Made by a program: the position numbers and the translations under genes
Shown: positions 43,926 to 54,700 of the stretch, one piece after another
How the letters are laid out: every line of letters begins with the position of its first letter
Position numbering within the stretch: position 1 is the stretch's first letter
Assembly: GCA_022494885.1 (NCBI GenBank)
Contig: JAGVSM010004976.1
Location: 81,820-145,819, forward strand
DNA length: 64,000 nt
Direction: 5' to 3'
DNA from: Micrasema longulum
Lineage: Eukaryota; Arthropoda; Insecta; Trichoptera; Brachycentridae
The notes under the pieces: generated by a model
What the model saw: only the letters and a program-made list of their open reading frames with translations
Databases searched by the model: none
Told to the model about the DNA's origin: nothing

Positions 43926-44181
43926 ATCATCATTCCCTTTCTGCACCTAATGGTACATAGGGCACTGCTTTAGTACACCAATCGCAGCGTATCTTGATCA
44001 TTTTTGTTCCATGAAGGTAAGATAATCAGTCTTACGCTTCGGGTGCCAATTCAGGGACTATGAAATATCGCAGTGTAAGAACACCTTTTTAAATACATAT
44101 TTCAAGTCAACTGTGTTGGGAATCAAACCTGAGACTTCTTGCATAGTAGGCAAATTCGCTGACCACTACATCACGTGGTAG
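43926..44181 (-). mobile_element. SINE family A
   Basis: Near full-length minus-strand copy. The left end is CATCATTCCCTTTCTGCACC, the core CATGAAGGTAAGATAATCAG and the head (GTGATGTAGTGGTCAGCGAA) at the right. It is close in sequence to the copy in the REXO5 intron. Confidence 0.85.
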
Positions 44182-44216
44182 ACAAAATGTTTCAATAGCA
44201 TCATATTAATAATATC

Positions 44217-44290
44217 TCGGTTGGTCTCGTGGCGTAATGATCAACTAGTTTGCCTACCAAAATAGTGTTCCTTGTTAGATTTAGATCCAG
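44217..44290 (+). mobile_element. SINE family A head fragment
   Basis: GTCTCGTGGCGTAATGATCA followed by GTTTGCCTACCAAAATAG is the tRNA-like head of family A. The B box is degraded (TTAGATTTAGATCC) and the body is absent. Confidence 0.5.
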
Positions 44291-45451
44291 TAAAATAGAT
44301 AGAGCTGCTTTTTCATTACAATTATGAATGTTTAAGAACTTAAAGCGATTGTTACATATTCGACACCTGTTACTTTAAACACAACCTTTCCCTAATTTGA
44401 TCATTGATGACTATATGTTTCTATAAAATAAATAAATAAAGGTAGGTAAGGAAACGTTGCTACGAAAACGTTGCTAGTACGTAAATTTATGACAAAAAGC
44501 ATTAAATTGTTTATTTTCATTTTCAAAATCTTTTATATCACTTCAATTGACAAATGTACTTATGACTTTGTTTTATTTGGGCTTTTAAAAAAAATAATGA
44601 CTGGCTAAGCCTTTATTTTAGATATAGTCAGCAGTTGGGAGAGAGTATAAAGCAGGATATTTTGAAAAACACACCATTGATCGAAATTATTTTTGTAGTG
44701 TTGTGTAATTCGAGTGCTAGAATTTCATGTGTCCATGCACTGCTTATTTGAATAAACACGACCTTGATAAAAGAGGATTGTAAAATATAACTTAAATCTA
44801 AGTGATTTAAATAAGTTAACTGCTCATATTTTAACAACATTGTTTCTTGTAATACCTACACAAACTGGATAAAATCTTATTAACCAATGGAAACGCATGT
44901 CAAGGACATTTACAAACTTACTGACATTCTCCCATTTTTGGTCATACCGTATAATGCTATCGCAAAAACAGTGCTTCAAATCGTAAATAAAAACTCTCCA
45001 GAATAGTAACCAGAATAATACGCGACAAGGTATTGTCTAAGGTCTCTACTGTAATTAGTTCAACAGGTTAACGGGGTCCTATAGAATAAAACAAAATATC
45101 AATATGAATTTTAAAAAAACTACTACCTTGAGGAAGTACGTGAAAGGGTGTTTGTTTTGCCGCAGATATATATTATTTTTATATGTAAACTTTTATTATT
45201 ATGTTTTTTTTTCATTGCATAATTAATTTATTTTAGCGCTTTGTAGGTTTTTACATTAAAAAAAATATGTATATTAATAAACCTTTATTTAGCATGAAAA
45301 CAATAAATAAAGAAATAAAAAATGCAACAATTAAGGTTAAACTTGCCAAAAAAGAGTCAGGCTCCTGTGTTTGGCAAGTGTACAAAAGAATATAACACTT
45401 TTTCAAAAAACAAAATAAATTTATATGAATTTTTAAAATTTATTTGGTACA

Positions 45452-45508
45452 CATGCACATATATATATATACATATTTATATATTTATATATATATATAT
45501 ATATATGG
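45452..45508. repeat. AT dinucleotide microsatellite
   Basis: A run of TA/AT units with short ACA and TTT interruptions directly abuts the left arm of the inverted repeat. A second, shorter TA run follows that arm at 45.63-45.65 kb. Confidence 0.85.
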
Positions 45509-45511
45509 AAA

Positions 45512-45918
45512 AGTATATTTACGGAAAGTGTTGTATGCTTCAGGTGTATAAAGAGAGCCTCCCCATCGGACCGTATAACGGTAAGGTTAAGAACAGGATG
45601 CCTCGCTCTGCAAAATCTGCAGAGACTATATATATATATATATGTACATTATATGCATATATACACACGTTACATACATTTTATAATAATAATACAGTTA
45701 ATGTTAACTATGAAAAGAAGATTTTGTGATAAATTATTGAAAATCTTCCTTCCTATAAACTAAGTATATTGATGTTTGATCAGAGTGGTTTTTACTCACT
45801 GTAGTCTCTGCAGATTTTGCAGAGCGAGGCATCCTGTTCTTAACCTTACCGTTATACGGTCCGATGGGGAGGCTCTCTTTATACACCTGAAGCATACAAC
45901 ACTTTCCGTAAATATACT
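45512..45918. repeat. Perfect 117-bp inverted repeat with 173-bp spacer
   Basis: The arms at 45512-45628 and 45802-45918 are exact reverse complements over 117 bp, including CATCGGACCGTATAACGG and AGCCTCCCCATCGG. The arm is open in one frame (CCMLQVYKESLPIGPYNGK, then VKNRMPRSAKSAET) in both orientations. The right arm, read on the minus strand, is followed at once by GTGAGT, a consensus splice donor. The arm is more GC-rich than its surroundings. It may be a duplicated, inverted exon or a foldback element. A transcript would form a 117-bp double-stranded RNA. Confidence 0.9.
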
Positions 45919-46087
45919 CCACTCTTAAAACATTAAACTCTCCTCAAAGTTTGGTAGTTGAGAAGAAGGATGGTTTATACAGTATTATTTTTTAAAGTAT
46001 TTATTGTAAAAAAATTAGGGGTCTAAGATAAGCGTTGAAAGCCCCCCCCCATCCAACTATTGCATATTGAATAGTTGACTGTACTAG

Positions 46088-46330
46088 AGTATGGTCAGCG
46101 CGTTTGCCTACCAAGCAAGAAGTCTCGGGTTCGATTCCTGACATGGTTGATATGAAATATTTATTTTAAAGAGTGTTTTTACACCAGAATATTTCATGGT
46201 CCCTGGACTGGTACCTGAAGCGTAAGACTGATCATCTTACATTCATGTAACAAAACAATGATCAAGATACGCTGCGATTCGTTTACCAATACAGTGCTCT
46301 ATGCGCCATTAGGTGCGGAATGAGGAAAAC
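46088..46330 (+). mobile_element. SINE family A, reference copy
   Basis: Plus-strand copy that reads most clearly: the head with TATGGTCAGCGCGTTTGCC, the B box GGTTCGATTCC, the body (ACACCAGAATATTTCATGGT), the core GAAGCGTAAGACTGATCATC, and the 3' end TGCGCCATTAGGTGCGGAA followed by TGAG. It has no poly(A) tail. Confidence 0.9.
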
Positions 46331-46390
46331 AAAATATTCCTTCTTAGATTTTTTGGTAAGAATGCAAAATTTTACACGTTCCGAATCGGA

Positions 46391-46540
46391 TTGTGGTCCC
46401 GTGGCTAGTATCGCGGGCTCACGGATCAGAGCTCCGAGGTTCGAACCCCACTCCACGCCAACTTAATGTCAATTTTCTAATAGTGAGTTAGTTATCCACA
46501 ACTCGTTGAAAATGGCTATCAAAATTGAAATATTTGGATA
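46391..46540 (+). mobile_element. SINE family B
   Basis: Full head and body: TTGTGGTCCCGTGGCTAGTA, B box GGTTCGAACCCC, CTAATAGTGAGTTAGTTATC and TTGAAATATTTGGATAA. It is in the same orientation as the SINE A copy 60 bp upstream. Confidence 0.85.
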
Positions 46541-47594
46541 AATTATAAGAACGCTAATATTTCTTTTAATAGAAAAAAAATTGATCCCATTTTCCATTTG
46601 ATTCTGCGTGCGCATACAAATACTACGTAAAAAGTGGAAAAATGTTCGCCATTAAATGTCCAATATAATGAAATTGAGCTAGAATCCATCCATTTTCGAG
46701 TATATTAACGAAGATATTTCATCCTGCCCCATTTAAACAGCACGTAATTAAACACGGATCCGAATAATATTTTTTGGTGCGTCAAAATTCAAGTATGGCA
46801 ATACCACGATAGACCGTGCATTTGAAAAGTAAAGGCCGCCCGCCCGCGATAGGCGAAATTCGCGAATAAACATGTAACTTAACAAAAGCTAAAATGTAGT
46901 TTGTTAAATCGTGGAAGCATCGCCTTGCGGCATGTAAGTACTATGTGATTAAATTTGTAAGCGTACTGTCGCTTCGATTTGCCAGAATACGGAATCTAAT
47001 GTATATTTGTCCATAATTATAGGCTTCCTAAAAACCTCATTATATATTTTTATATTTAAAATTTATAGTATATTACCATATTTTTAATGGACTATCATTA
47101 CATCTGTCTAAATCTTGACAATTTACGTCAAGTTTTAAATATAAAATCTGAATTGTTTAACCCGATGCCGCATAAGACGACAATAAGGTCGGTCTGAGTT
47201 TTATTAAGAGGAATGACGTGGTCAGCTATGGCCTGCGCTATGATGTTACCCGGACTCCGGCTATTTGAAACTTTGAATGTCTACAAAGAAGATTTTAAGA
47301 ATTTAACGTGGATGATTGGTGTCAAGAATCAAATATTTAATATTTTTTTAAATTTAATTTCCAAAGCATTTGCAATTTGGACTTCTAGATTTTATATTTA
47401 GCTAGGTAAACGCATAAAACTTTATAACTTTTGCTTGTAAGAATAAAATTGTAATTTCGAGAAAATGCCTTTGTTATTTTGCACCTGGTCTACATATTTT
47501 AATTAGCAATACACAGAGATTATTGAGGCTACGAGATTATTTAAATTTTGAATCCTGTTTTTTTATCTTGGTTCTTCACACACCTTGTGTGCAG

Positions 47595-47749
47595 GTCGGA
47601 CATAATTATACCCGTATGCAGAGACAAAACTTAAGGTGAGGAAAGTACATTCTAATTTCAAATGCAGAGAATAACCCGAAGGTGAAGACAATAGAATGTA
47701 CTGTCCTCACCTTAAGGTTTGTCTCTGCATACGGGTATTAGTGTCCGAC
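47595..47749. repeat. Long imperfect hairpin
   Basis: The arms 47595-47654 and 47692-47749 pair over nearly 60 bp, with CCCGTATGCAGAGACAAA and TTAAGGTGAGGA kept on both sides and only a few mismatches. The loop is 37 nt. The outer ends (GTCGGACA and TGTCCGAC) are also complementary. It could be a small foldback element or a precursor of small RNAs. Confidence 0.85.
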
Positions 47750-48359
47750 ATGTCCGGTTGAGCGACACTGGTGAATAGCGTATATTTTGTGATGGATTTG
47801 ATCGGTATTTATTTGTTCGGCTCACTTTTTGCATTGTCTCCCTACAATGCACAGAGCGAAGCTGTCAACCAATAAAAACACCATTTAATTTGAGGCTCAA
47901 TTTTTTTGTAAATCTTTGAAATCCGTTGATACATGGAGTGTTCACATTCTCTTTTTTTATCGAAATTGGACATTTTTCACACTCCTCACAAAGGGACGCT
48001 ACAATATGTACAATTTTCATTCATATTTTTATTCAGAGTCTGCGGGTGCGTATGCTCAGTAGTCTGGGCATATTTATTATTGATTTATTTATATAGGCAC
48101 ATATTACAAAAAAAAACGTATCCCTTACTCTATAAGGCCAAGAGCCCTGTGTTGAGTTGAGTTATGAACGCATGTTAACACACAGATTTTTAATCATAAA
48201 ATAAACCGTGGAATAACTGGAATGTGCCTTGGCCCTACAACTTTGTTACTGATGTGGTGAACTGCTGCAGGTACGTTATATTACATTTCCTTTGAAGCTT
48301 TCGCTCTTTGAAAAATCTTACACGTGACGTGTTATTACAGGGCAATCTTGCATTCAACC

Positions 48360-48725
48360 TTCCCTGGTGGCTAGTTTTTTATCACCGGAAGGCCCAAACC
48401 TTTTGGTCCAGAGTCTCTTTTGGTACTGCATGAATTCATGCTTTATCCCTCTCATTGCTACTGCCCACTCTTCAAAAACTGGGGTTTTTCAAGTCATCAA
48501 CCCCGGCTCATCCTGGCCCGGACCTGCCACACCACCCGATTGTGAAGATTTCGCCCCATTGGAGATCGAAGATCGGATACCCTGCTGGTTTGCACGCACC
48601 TGGCCTGGAGCCGATTACCTCAGGAGATTTGGTCCAGCTTCAGGGAGCTGCACTACTTGGACTCCACACAGATAAGCGCATTAAAACCCATTCATTCATC
48701 GTACCGCTAGAAACTGATTAATTGC
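48360..48725 (+). other. Unidentified GC-richer island with open frames
   Basis: Overlapping frames of 88 and 102 codons are open on the plus strand, and the base composition rises well above the flanks (CCTGGCCCGGACCTGCCACA). No domain, start context or splice structure supports a gene. It could be a fragment of a transposon coding region that I do not recognise. Confidence 0.3.
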
Positions 48726-50776
48726 TTACCATTTTATTTTTGTCTGTATAGATCAATAGATCTAGAGATTGGTTAGTTGCATACTTTTATGTCCTCGGTC
48801 TGTGAAATCCGCTAGAACTAAATAGCTCAATTCAGATTGGTATATCCCCCTTACTATTGAAAATTCTTATATTGCTCCGAGGGATTATTTCATATGGTAA
48901 ATTCGTTTTAGTTAAACTTGTGTATTTTTTAATAATACATGGAAAGTACTTGGACGCTTACGTCGTTAAATAATCTCAAACGAATCGTAATTTAATCTGT
49001 CCATGATTTCTATTCACTGATAACCAGTTTGAATGATTAATGTGATCAAGGTTTTTTGATTCAATATTAAGTTATTTTAATAAATAGTTATTAGTTCCTG
49101 CCGTTTTCAGAGACAAACACAGATAAAACATTTCGACACTGAACAAGCCCAAAAAAACATCACCCTGACTCGCCAATTTTTTTAATGTAGTAAGGTAAAA
49201 CCTATTCTTTTTTATGTTTACATTCACTTAACCCATTTTAATTTTTCTTACAAGTACATAGAAATAGACACAGCTTAAAATATTTGGCAGTTGGCAGATT
49301 TAGCTTATGTCTCTACTTTATTAGGGCTGGTATTCCAAATGCTCTCGCGGCCATATTATCTTGCGTATTTAAATACAAAATACACGAGAAAAACTGTTTT
49401 CAAAAAAAAATTAATGGAAATATAACGAAACACACTTATAGAACAGACAAACCGCTCGTTACCGTAAAACACTATTTCCCACCGAATGCAAGGTATGCTT
49501 CGGAACCTAAGTTGAATGGAACACAAGTGGGGCGCTAAGTTCCGCATTTAGTGTATACATGTATATCAATGCTCTGATATAATATTGTGATTAACGAAGT
49601 TGGTCATTCTCGGATATATTGGGTGTTTACATAAGTTGTGTAAGTTTTTTTTCAAATGGATAGAACACAACAAAAAAAAATACAGCAAATCAGTCAATAA
49701 TTCATCCCATCTTCACCGTACACCACGCAAATATCGCAAGTAGCTTTAGCAGCTTTATTCCCTCTATCGAACGCAAAGGGAAGGTGTGGAAACTGGTCAC
49801 TTTTGTTTACTTGATATTCCATTTGAAGGCTTGTAATTCAAATAATATATGTAATGTAACTCAAAAGCAAACACAATATCTTGTAGACACTAAGGTACAT
49901 ATATAAATAGAGTTAAGAATAGTCCAGAAGGAGCGTAGAATCATATTTGAATACATTAAACTGTGTCCAAAACCCCCCTACTTTACCACAATTATTACCC
50001 GGGGCCATATTTTTTTTTAAATCCGCTGCTTAAAAATATAGTTCTTCGGCGTCCCATACTTACCTAAAGCTTACTTCTACACTATTTCTGCTAGTAACAT
50101 TACGTAAATACCTAAAGTATTCAGAGTATCCCCGGGTATGTATCTAATTTGAAAGTTTAAAATGAGACATACCTAAATAAGATTATACTATCACAAAATG
50201 TGGGCATTGTATAAATATGTAAATAGAAGGTAGGTAATAAAATAAATAAAAAAGAGTAGTGTAGCAGTCTACGCCAAAGAAAAATATATTTTTTTTAAAT
50301 CGTATTATTTTGTTGCAAGTGCGATTTTCTTGTAATTTTAATTTTTGAAATCCCCTTTGAAATTTTTAGCATACGTAATGAGAATATTAAAATTAATGCA
50401 TTTGACGATTGTCAAACGATGCTACCTGATACGCTCGATTTTTGTTTGAGATATGCTTGACATATTTATTTATTTGACTGTCGTCACATGTCGGCGACAA
50501 ATTATCGAGTGAGTAAGTTTGTCTACATTATCTGTGTCTGTAGGTATTTTCGCAGAAAAAATGAAATGAACACCACACTTGTGACATAATGATTTCTCTT
50601 ACTCAATTTTAGCGGGAATTAAAAAAAAATTACAGTCCAAGCGCCTTTAAAATAATAAGAAAAAACTGTTAATTAAAAAGAAAACTTTCTTATGGATTGA
50701 GTATCGATGCTGTACTAATTGCATTATTAGGTACTTGCGAGTAAGGGTTCATCCAGTGATTATTCACGTATAAAGA

Positions 50777-50900
50777 TCATCATCATTTGGTGGAGCATAG
50801 GAAACTGCATTAACACTCCAATCGTGGCGAATCTGGAGCATTTTTTTGTTGTTAGGTAAGGTATCAGTCTTACGCTTCAGAAGCCAGTCTAGGAAGAATT
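50777..50900 (-). mobile_element. SINE family A, 3' half
   Basis: Contains the 3' end, the TTGTTAGGTAAGGTATCAGT core variant and CTTACGCTTC, but no tRNA-like head. It directly precedes the LINE 3' end at 50.91 kb. Confidence 0.6.
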
Positions 50901-50904
50901 ATTT

Positions 50905-51430
50905 ATTTTTTGACAGTTTTTAAATGTAGAGAAGTTCTTTGTTTCAGGTCCCGACTAACTATGAAATTCTTGTGTTCAGGCAGGACCCTCTTTTTTACTT
51001 GTGTTTTTTTATTTATTGAATGAATAACTTAGAAAACATTATGTATTTTATTGGTGTTTACATGTAATTGATAAAAAATAAGTAGGCTTTTTTTATTTAA
51101 ATATTTTTGTACATTACGTATTATTTTTCATTAAGTGTAAACCAAAACAAAAAAATAAATTCCGATAATAATAAAAATTGAAGTACAAATATAAATTAGA
51201 AAATATACCATTAATAAATAAAAAATTAAACACGAATGTAAATTAGAAAACATACCGATGATAATAAAAATTGAAGCATAAATATAAATGATAAAATGTA
51301 TAATTTATAATTAAAAATGAAATATACACGTAAATATTAATAATAATAAAAAAAAATTAATAAAATATAAATTACAAAACATGAAAAATACTTTATAAAT
51401 AAAAATAATAAGAAGATATTTGACTATTAA
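50905..51430 (-). mobile_element. LINE 3' end with internal tandem repeats
   Basis: On the minus strand the 3' terminus reads GACCTGAAACAAAGAACTTC then CTCTACATTTAAAAACTGTC. Upstream lie diverged tandem units of roughly 50-60 bp (TTCTAATTTA, then TTTTTATTATTATC). The same terminus and units occur on the plus strand at 60.6-61.5 kb. Confidence 0.55.
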
Positions 51431-51746
51431 AAACAACACAATATTTAGTTATAGAAATTTATAGGATATGAAAAAGTTAAATATTGCAGTGTAGAACCAC
51501 CACCTTTACAATCAGTACACTCGCAACACCACGAGGTGGAATTACCTCCAATCGATTTCCTTTTTCATAATTTTTAGCCCATAGTAGCCATCGAGTGCAA
51601 AACACTCATCCAGGGTTCTGGTTCTATTCCACGCACAGAATTGCATTCTCCGTCCTCCCGGACATCGAATAATGGGAGGGGAATATAAATGACTGAATTC
51701 TAAATTAAAACATTAAAATACTAAGCAGGTTACAAACAAAAATAGT

Positions 51747-54700
51747 TTAATCTTCCGAATGTCTAAACCATGGAGATGTAATGTTTGGAGCTTGCTTGCG
51801 AGAAGAACTTTGATCCAGGACGACAAATGACTTCTTGACTTCTCTGTAATGGTCGTTTCTTATTCCAGCGTGTTCAACATCTGCAAAATTATTTTTGGCC
51901 CACTGCCTTCGAGCGGTCTGTCTTGGCACTTGAGAAGAATGAATTTCAACGGAAGTTTCTCTCTGTTGGGAAGTTCTGATTGGAGACTTGGGTGGCTTGT
52001 GTTCCGAGTTGCGATCTGAAATTGAAATTAAAACGGCTCATTTTATTTTAACTAATTTTTGCATGCCATCCTATATGTGTGGTGATATACTCATATTCAT
52101 GTGTCTGTGTCAACTAATTGCTAGTCCCATCTCAACACAAGACTTTTAGTCTCATGGATTTGGGACTTATGTCTTAAATAATGTACAATAAACTTATGTA
52201 TGTAAATAAATAATAAATAATAAGGAAATATCACTTTTTTTTACATTTTAAAAATAATAAAGGTTTATGAAATATTGTCCAGTAAAAAATTTTTTTTTGC
52301 TTATTATTAGTAGCATAAAAAATACTTTTAAAATTGTAATTTTGAATTCCAGCAAAAACGGTGATTCCATTGGCCACGCCCCTAATACGTCACGATACAT
52401 GTTTATTTGTTTGTGGCTATAGAAATTTGTGTAGAACAATTTCACGAATCTTGACGTCACAATAACCAAGGCCAAACACGTCACGTTTTTCTACGAACGT
52501 AGTTTTATTGAATTTATATTTTACATTTATGGATGCATATATTCACAATATCCATATTGATTTTGAAAATACAATAAATTATTTTGAATCCATTTCATAT
52601 ACTTTTATCGGTATTCGTAGTATGTGCTATTTCCCTATTCTTGCAGAAGAGATTTGAATTTCAATGGTAATGTCAAAATACCATTGTGTCAATCGGTTTT
52701 AGCACTTGCTTTGCTAAAACAGTCACACTAGTGACAGGCGCTGGGGGCGCAGTTGGTTAATAGACGGCGTACTGTGAACTTGCATCGCGGGTTCGAATCC
52801 CGCCAGTTGCCAGAAAGAAATCACGAACGATTTGTTTCTCAATTGGTCTGAATGTTGTGGTGTATTTTTTATAACTTCCTTCCTATCCTCTCTTTTCTAT
52901 CTGCTGACAAGCCTCTAAATAAAGGTTTAGTGGGCTATTCTAGAAGAAAAATATGAACTCACGTTGGGGGTCCCGTTTTTTTTCATGTCGGTATTTTTCA
53001 GAAACTTTTAATTAGCGATTGACGAACCCGTCACAACACAACGATGAGATACAAAATAATTTAAAATGTTTTTTTCATATATTTTTGTTTTATTTATATT
53101 TTTCATTGATAAACCCTTACTGGTTTCATACATTTAACAAAATATTTTTACTTTTAAAATTCACATTCGACTGTTAATAATAATATTTTTAACATCTTTT
53201 GTAAAGGTTTTCTGAGCTCTTTTGTTTAGTTTTGTCTGGTAGTTTATTGTATAATTTCAGTCCATGGTTCATTAGTCTCGATTGTCCTTTTCTCGTTTTA
53301 GAAGGTTGTATATGATATTATTCTGATATTCTCGTATTGTGTTCATGTTTACTACAATTTTTTACTAGTTTTAGTTCTTCGTCTACAATTACATTAGTGG
53401 CTAATTTATGGATAAATTTTAATGATTCTAGTTGAAAGATTTCAGTTATACTTAATTGCTTAGTTTGTTTAAAAAGTTCTCTAGTTGCAGTTAAATAGGG
53501 AAGGTCATATACTAACTTTAATATTTTATTTTGTTGTCTTTGTAGTCTGTTTATGTCATTTTGATATCCTGCTCCCCATAGTAGTTGCGTATAACATATT
53601 TTAGTTTTTACATAGGCTTCATACATTAGATTTTTTCCGTTTTTGGAATAAAATTTTTGATTTTTAAAAAAAAAATCGATAATGTCGCCACTTTGCTAAT
53701 TAAATTGTTGATATAAATTGTCCATGTCAATTGTCTGTCTATTGTTAGTCTTAAGTATTTAACATGTTCAATTTTAGTTAGTCATTCATTATTTATGTAA
53801 GCATATACTTTATGTCATTTTTTTTAAAGATTCAAAATGGATAAATTGTTTATATTTAGTTATAACGTATGGCTGATTAGATAGGTAATTATTATCTCGT
53901 CAAATTTGAGGGAATCATAATTTACAACTAATTTACAGGCAGACTGCGCATATTATGTATGTTATGTAGAAACTATTGTCAAAAAAGCCCAACAAATATT
54001 GACGCGAATGCGATGCATAGATGCCGGAAATGCGTAAACTTCCATACTCCTTTTTCAAAAAGGGTTCTCCAGTTCCGTTTGAACACCTGTTAATTCTAAC
54101 TAACTTAATTAGATATTTTCAGAGGCGAAAAATAAATCGAATCTGTCGCATGAAATTAATAAATACTTACACTCTTTACTAGTAGTTCTTCTGCTGTTTC
54201 TTGCTCCAAACCCTTTTTTTGGCTCGTCGACATTAGTTACATGAAGGCGGTATGAAGGAGAATCAGATCTTCTGCGGGGAGAATGCACACCGGTTATAGA
54301 TCCCCTGTTAAATTAAAGAATTATAATAATATATGTCCAGTTCATAGCAATATTGACAGGAATCTCTCAAAACTTGAATCTCGCTGTTATCATTTCTAGA
54401 TTTTTCTTTTATATAAGTAAAATATCTACGTCGCTGATCTGGCATTTAGCATTGGCATTTAGTTGAATGCATCTTTTGGGATCTACACAATCTACCCACC
54501 TTTCTAACTTTTCACTATTTTGCACAAAGTACAATGAAGTGGAGAGCATTATTTTCAAGATCTATCTTAGTATACATTGGTAAATTAATAATTTATAATT
54601 TTCACTTAGGAGTTACAGTTTTCGAATTAAGGTAATCAGGCGAGAGTGTAAATCTGAGACAAGTATAATTGATAAGATTAAGAAAGGGTCTCTGAGATGG

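Larger units (their letters stand above)
42441..51746. other. Intergenic region rich in repeats and hairpins
   Basis: It contains a pogo/Tigger-like fragment (43.44-43.80 kb), a SINE A (43.93-44.18 kb), a SINE A head (44.22-44.29 kb), AT microsatellites, a perfect inverted repeat (45.51-45.92 kb), a SINE A (46.09-46.33 kb), a SINE B (46.39-46.54 kb), a long hairpin (47.60-47.75 kb), an unidentified GC-richer island (48.36-48.72 kb), a partial SINE A (50.78-50.90 kb) and a LINE 3' end with tandem repeats (50.91-51.43 kb). No supported gene was found. Open frames such as 49284-49538 have no recognisable product. Confidence 0.55.

Noticed and set aside
45322..45729. 135-codon plus-strand ORF through the AT microsatellite
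   Set aside because: Most of it is translated TA repeat; only the 117-bp inverted-repeat arm is of interest and it is reported separately.
49284..49538. 84-codon plus-strand ORF
   Set aside because: No recognised family or start context; an overlapping minus-strand frame of similar length makes chance likely.
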